DNA from: a virus
Virus record (IMG/VR): IMGVR_UViG_3300042332_001447
Span: 31,774 to 95,773 of that record
Length of the DNA stretch: 64,000 bases
Direction: 5' to 3' (one strand)
Below, piece after piece: positions 60,797-64,000 of the stretch (position 1 is its first letter; each line of letters starts with the position of its first letter). The notes under the pieces were generated by a model, which had not been told where the DNA came from, searched no databases, and saw only the letters and a program-made list of their open reading frames with translations. Position numbers and translations under genes: made by a program.

Positions 60797-62047
60797 TCAA
60801 GCCTTTTTCGGGTTTGTTTCTAGGAGATACTTTCTTTCTGGTGAATTATACGCAGTAAAATACGCTTCTTGATGTTTACCGATATTCTTCTCGTCTTCAA
60901 GCCAATGTCCTTCTGCAAAACCTCTAGATTTTTTACAAAGATCTACATAACGGCTTTGATCTTTAAGTGCGTATTTTACTTGATCGATAAATTCTTCACC
61001 AGTTTTGTATTTTAAGAAAGCATCTTTGTACGTCACCATATCTGGACATACACAAGGTACGCCAAGAGCTCCTGCCTCAAGCAATTTAATATTACTCTTT
61101 GCTCTATTGAAATTGTTATCTTCTAGAGCTGCAAAAGTGAGTTGAGAGCCTGAGTTTGCAACAGCTTCAGGGAACTCAGGTAACTGGACCCAAGGCACAT
61201 ACGAGATCTCACCAGAGTCAATAAATGGTTTTAGTGGTAACGGGTAGCTGCCATAAAATTGCCATTTAAAGTCTTTTCTAGATTTTATAATAGCAGGAAC
61301 AACAGCGGTAAAATCATCTCTTTGATTTGTTCTATTAACAACATCAACGTGTGTACCAGAAGCAAAGATAGAAACTACAGGTTTCTTTTTATTTTTCTCG
61401 TAACCTTTAATTAGCTTATTAATATCATAATACCTATCAAACCACCATTTGAGCAGATAATTGGGTATTACTGTTACATTTTGATTCTTTGTTTTACTCT
61501 TAAAGTAATCTCTCATGTAGTCACATGTAACGGTAACCTCATCGCACATTTCTATAATATCGATAATAGAGTTTCTGATTTCGTCAGAAGTAAACGCATC
61601 TTTATTACGATTAAAATCCGGAATATCTTCTCTAAAGACTATATCATCAATCTCGTAAATAATTTTAAATCCAATTTGTTTTGAGAGTTCTTTTAAAAAT
61701 TTAACAAAATCTCTCTGTACAGGTGTAGCTTGTCTTTGTATTTTTACAGCCTTAAGACCTTGGTAGAACCGTGGGTCTAATACCATTGCAGTAGACTCTA
61801 TAACAACCGCCTTTTGATATAGGTTAAGCATTAAATTAGGCGCCATACACCTATAAAAACTACAACCACCGTAATCCGCTAGATAGTTAAGTGCTCTCGG
61901 TAATCCTTGACCAGGCATCTCCGGAGGGGGGAGTGCATGTCTTGCAGACTGCACTGCGTGTACTGAATTTGGTATAAAGGGCGGTAAACCAATCGGTGCT
62001 CCAACTATAGAATTTAGTCCAGAATGCGTAAATGAATATTCGGTCAT
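60797..62047 (-). CDS. Glycosyltransferase-like protein (GT4/GT-B type)
   Basis: A 416-residue protein. The C-terminal half has the GT-B pattern: VVSIFASGTHVDVV, FKWQFYGSYPLPL, SYVPWVQLPEFPEAVANS and the donor-site motif NIKLLEAGALGVPCVCPDM. The N-terminal half has IIYEIDDIVF and EVTVTCDYMRDYF, VTVIPNYL, typical of GT4 enzymes. Residues 1-60 form an extra Pro-rich lead. It lies between polymerase and gp46 in a replication operon, so its target might be modified DNA or a host component. Substrate unknown. It overlaps gp46 by 4 bases. Confidence 0.7.
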   Translation of the reverse strand: MTEYSFTHSGLNSIVGAPIGLPPFIPNSVHAVQSARHALPPPEMPGQGLPRALNYLADYGGCSFYRCMAPNLMLNLYQKAVVIESTAMVLDPRFYQGLKAVKIQRQATPVQRDFVKFLKELSKQIGFKIIYEIDDIVFREDIPDFNRNKDAFTSDEIRNSIIDIIEMCDEVTVTCDYMRDYFKSKTKNQNVTVIPNYLLKWWFDRYYDINKLIKGYEKNKKKPVVSIFASGTHVDVVNRTNQRDDFTAVVPAIIKSRKDFKWQFYGSYPLPLKPFIDSGEISYVPWVQLPEFPEAVANSGSQLTFAALEDNNFNRAKSNIKLLEAGALGVPCVCPDMVTYKDAFLKYKTGEEFIDQVKYALKDQSRYVDLCKKSRGFAEGHWLEDEKNIGKHQEAYFTAYNSPERKYLLETNPKKA

Positions 62048-63840
62048 GATAATATATATGTAATACCATTTCGTTTTTCAAGCATAATAGTATTATCTAT
62101 ATTACCTAAGACTACTGAACCTCTATGTGTTATTATATAGCTACTCTCGTTATATAAACTAAAACGCTCTCTTAATATATCTAGAACTAACTCTACCCCT
62201 TTTTCATCTAGCGCCGAGTCAATTAATTCATCATAAAACACTGTACTAAAAACTATATCTCCCTGTAGTCTCTTAATATCTAGAAACGCAAATAAACAAG
62301 CAAGATCTATTCTCTTTCTTTCACCGCCCGAGAAATTAAAATACGACTTTATATTACTTTGTTCATCTGTAATCTCGTCTTCAAAAAACTCATTAAATTT
62401 ACATATACAGTTAGCGTGTAATTTTCCTAGATAATAGGAAAGTCTTGAGTTTAACAAATCAAGCACCTTTTTAACAATATACGATTTTACACCTTCCTCA
62501 GATACAATAAACTTTACATGCTCTAAAACTTGTAATTCTGTATTAAGCTCGTTAACTTTTTGCTCTATGTTTAAAAATTCTTTTTGCGTACTATCAATAA
62601 GAGCTAATAACTGATCATTAGTTTCTAATTTTATTTTAACAATATCCTCGTGATACTGAGTTATAGATTCTTTTATATACTTAATTTTTTCAATTATCTT
62701 GTTATTGTTATCATTGATATCTAAAAGATTTTTTTTCTTTTTACTAAACGTATCTACTTCTGCTTGAGCAGTATTTCTCTCAGATACTATTTTATTAAAT
62801 ACTTCTGTCTGCTGTAATAACTCTATCTCTGTATCTTCAATTTGTTTTTCTAATTGACTTATACGTTCTTCTCTGTGTTTATTATCAACATCATCGTACG
62901 GTCTTGAACACGCCGAACAAACAGCGCCAACTTTTTTAACATCAACTATTTGTTGTTTATAATTCTGTACCTTATCTTTAACACTGTTTATTAAAACTTT
63001 TGTGCTAATGAATTTTTCATCATTCGTTTGTTTTAAAGTAATAAGAGTGTTAATTTTAGTATCAATAAGAGAGAGCGCTTTCTCCGGTACTTTTTTAAGA
63101 TGAGTGTTTAATTGCTTTATAGTTAATTCATGCTTGTTTATCTTATCTTTTATGTCTTCTTCTCTTTTAATTTTACTCTGTTCAAAATATTCAAGTTGTG
63201 TTTTATTATTCGTAATTGTATTTGTTAAGCTCGTTTGCTTTGCAAAAAATACTTCATAATCTTTTTTTGTATCATTATACTCTTCTCGTACTTGCTGAAG
63301 CATTTTAGAAAAAACTTCTAAATTTAAAACATTTTCGATATACTTTCGTTTATCTATTTTACTCTGAGCCATAAACGGCACTGTATTATTTACCGTCATC
63401 ACTACAGAGTTTTGAAACACATCGCTCGTTGCTCTTATTATGTTTTGAATAAGTTCGTTTGTTTTCGGTAAAGTAGAGAGTGTTATATCTTCATCATTTT
63501 TAAATAATTGACACTTTGTAGGTGCTATGCTTCTTTTAATAACATATCTGTCTACTACGTTATTATGTACTAAATCGAAGTGTAAAGTAACCTCACAATT
63601 CTTTTTATTGCTAGAATTAACAATAAATTCTTTACTGAGCTCCCGTATTGTTGTGCCGTAGAGTGCGAAGTGTAGAGCTTCTGTTATTGTAGATTTCCCT
63701 ACACCGTTTTTTGAGTCTTCTTTATCTCTATTAATCCCTGTAATTGCATTAATACCTCTTAGAAAAGATATTTCTGAAACATTGTTACCAAAGGAAAGAA
63801 AATTTTTAATTACGAGGTCTTTGAATACAATTATTTTCAC
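62044..63840 (-). CDS. 46: Recombination endonuclease ATPase subunit gp46-like (Rad50/SbcC family)
   Basis: A 598-residue SMC-like ATPase (T4 gp46 is 560 aa). N-terminal FKDLVIKNFLSFGNN and Walker A SKNGVGKST; long coiled coils with a zinc hook (CSACSRP) near the middle; C-terminal signature NFSGGERKRIDLA and Walker B region STVFYDELIDSALDEKG. With gp47 (not in the window) it resects DNA ends for UvsX-driven recombination. The start is GTG at 63840. The repeat copy 2 lies 33 bases upstream. Confidence 0.92.
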   Translation of the reverse strand: MKIIVFKDLVIKNFLSFGNNVSEISFLRGINAITGINRDKEDSKNGVGKSTITEALHFALYGTTIRELSKEFIVNSSNKKNCEVTLHFDLVHNNVVDRYVIKRSIAPTKCQLFKNDEDITLSTLPKTNELIQNIIRATSDVFQNSVVMTVNNTVPFMAQSKIDKRKYIENVLNLEVFSKMLQQVREEYNDTKKDYEVFFAKQTSLTNTITNNKTQLEYFEQSKIKREEDIKDKINKHELTIKQLNTHLKKVPEKALSLIDTKINTLITLKQTNDEKFISTKVLINSVKDKVQNYKQQIVDVKKVGAVCSACSRPYDDVDNKHREERISQLEKQIEDTEIELLQQTEVFNKIVSERNTAQAEVDTFSKKKKNLLDINDNNNKIIEKIKYIKESITQYHEDIVKIKLETNDQLLALIDSTQKEFLNIEQKVNELNTELQVLEHVKFIVSEEGVKSYIVKKVLDLLNSRLSYYLGKLHANCICKFNEFFEDEITDEQSNIKSYFNFSGGERKRIDLACLFAFLDIKRLQGDIVFSTVFYDELIDSALDEKGVELVLDILRERFSLYNESSYIITHRGSVVLGNIDNTIMLEKRNGITYILS

Positions 63841-63873
63841 GTGTACACTTTATTTGATTACTTACCTGCTTTC

Positions 63874-64000
63874 GTGAACTACCGAACGACTAAAGATCGT
63901 TCGGCTTCAGAACATAAATGTTCTTTCTTTTTAGACACTTCATCGCCGCTGCTTTTAAATTGCTTTAATAGTCTTATATCAGCTCCATGCCTGTAATCGA
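63874..64000 (-). repeat. 127-bp repeat, copy 2, running off the right edge
   Basis: Matches 34541-34667 at 121 of 127 bases. It carries the same closing hairpin (63882-63904) with perfect 8-bp stem and the CTAAAGA loop. The open frame is kept (ends SEAERSLVVR). The full element, perhaps with a tnpB gene, would lie to the right of the window. It sits just upstream of gp46. Confidence 0.9.

Noticed and set aside
1-64000. tRNA or rRNA genes, integrase, lysogeny genes
   Set aside because: No cloverleaf-like segment was seen in the short intergenic gaps, and no integrase or repressor was found in this window.

Overview
The window is a 64 kb piece of a strictly lytic, T4-like contractile-tailed phage (myovirus) genome. 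It is AT-rich and densely packed, and nearly all genes lie on the minus strand. The T4 core set identifies it: baseplate wedge gp6 and gp25, tail sheath gp18, tail tube gp19, large terminase gp17, a gp16-like small terminase, clamp loader gp44, sliding clamp gp45, ssDNA-binding gp32, DnaB-type helicase gp41, recombinase UvsX, B-family DNA polymerase gp43 and recombination ATPase gp46. The PT-rich fibres and the families of split inteins resemble marine metagenome phages. The host cannot be read from the sequence. Most starts lack a Shine-Dalgarno sequence, which suggests a host that does not rely on it.

Layout. 1-12.8 kb: adhesin and tail-fibre genes with Pro-Thr linkers, LamG, PKD, LCCL-like and LRR-like modules. 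12.8-23 kb: very large structural proteins, then gp6 and gp25. 23-27.6 kb: small genes, a gp16-like protein, a GIY-YIG homing endonuclease beside dUTPase, and gp44. 27.6-34.5 kb: a hub/tube-initiation operon (gp27-like, gp53/LysM-like, gp48/54-like, a tape-measure candidate, two related gp26-like proteins). 34.5-34.9 kb: a small hairpin-rich element that resembles the right end of a TnpB-type insertion sequence; a 95% identical copy runs off the right edge. 34.9-42.99 kb: tail tube proteins and sheath, interrupted by two divergent Vsr-like (EDxHD) homing endonucleases. 43-46.2 kb: large terminase in two genes. 46.2-63.8 kb: replication and recombination genes with a DNA-modification operon.

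Two systems stand out. First, inteins: five insertions in four essential genes. TerL carries one contiguous mini-intein and one naturally split intein nine residues apart around Walker B. Helicase gp41 and recombinase UvsX are each split into two genes by a split intein. DNA polymerase carries a contiguous mini-intein at its YGDTDS motif. After splicing, the exteins have normal T4 lengths (about 601, 449, 371 and 850 aa). Second, a 7-deazaguanine DNA-modification cluster: a DpdA-like transglycosylase, a formyltransferase that fits the predicted dPreQ1 formyltransferase DpdN, a P-loop kinase-like protein and QueF form a tightly coupled row behind the polymerase, with GTP cyclohydrolase FolE2 about 6 kb further on. 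The prediction is that guanines in this phage DNA are partly replaced by preQ1 or formylated preQ1.

Expression signals: T4 late-promoter boxes (TATAAATA) sit unusually close to several structural-gene starts, which suggests nearly leaderless late mRNAs. Perfect palindromes overlap the start codons of one homing endonuclease and of the tape-measure candidate. All functions are read from sequence motifs and gene order; no database search was run.
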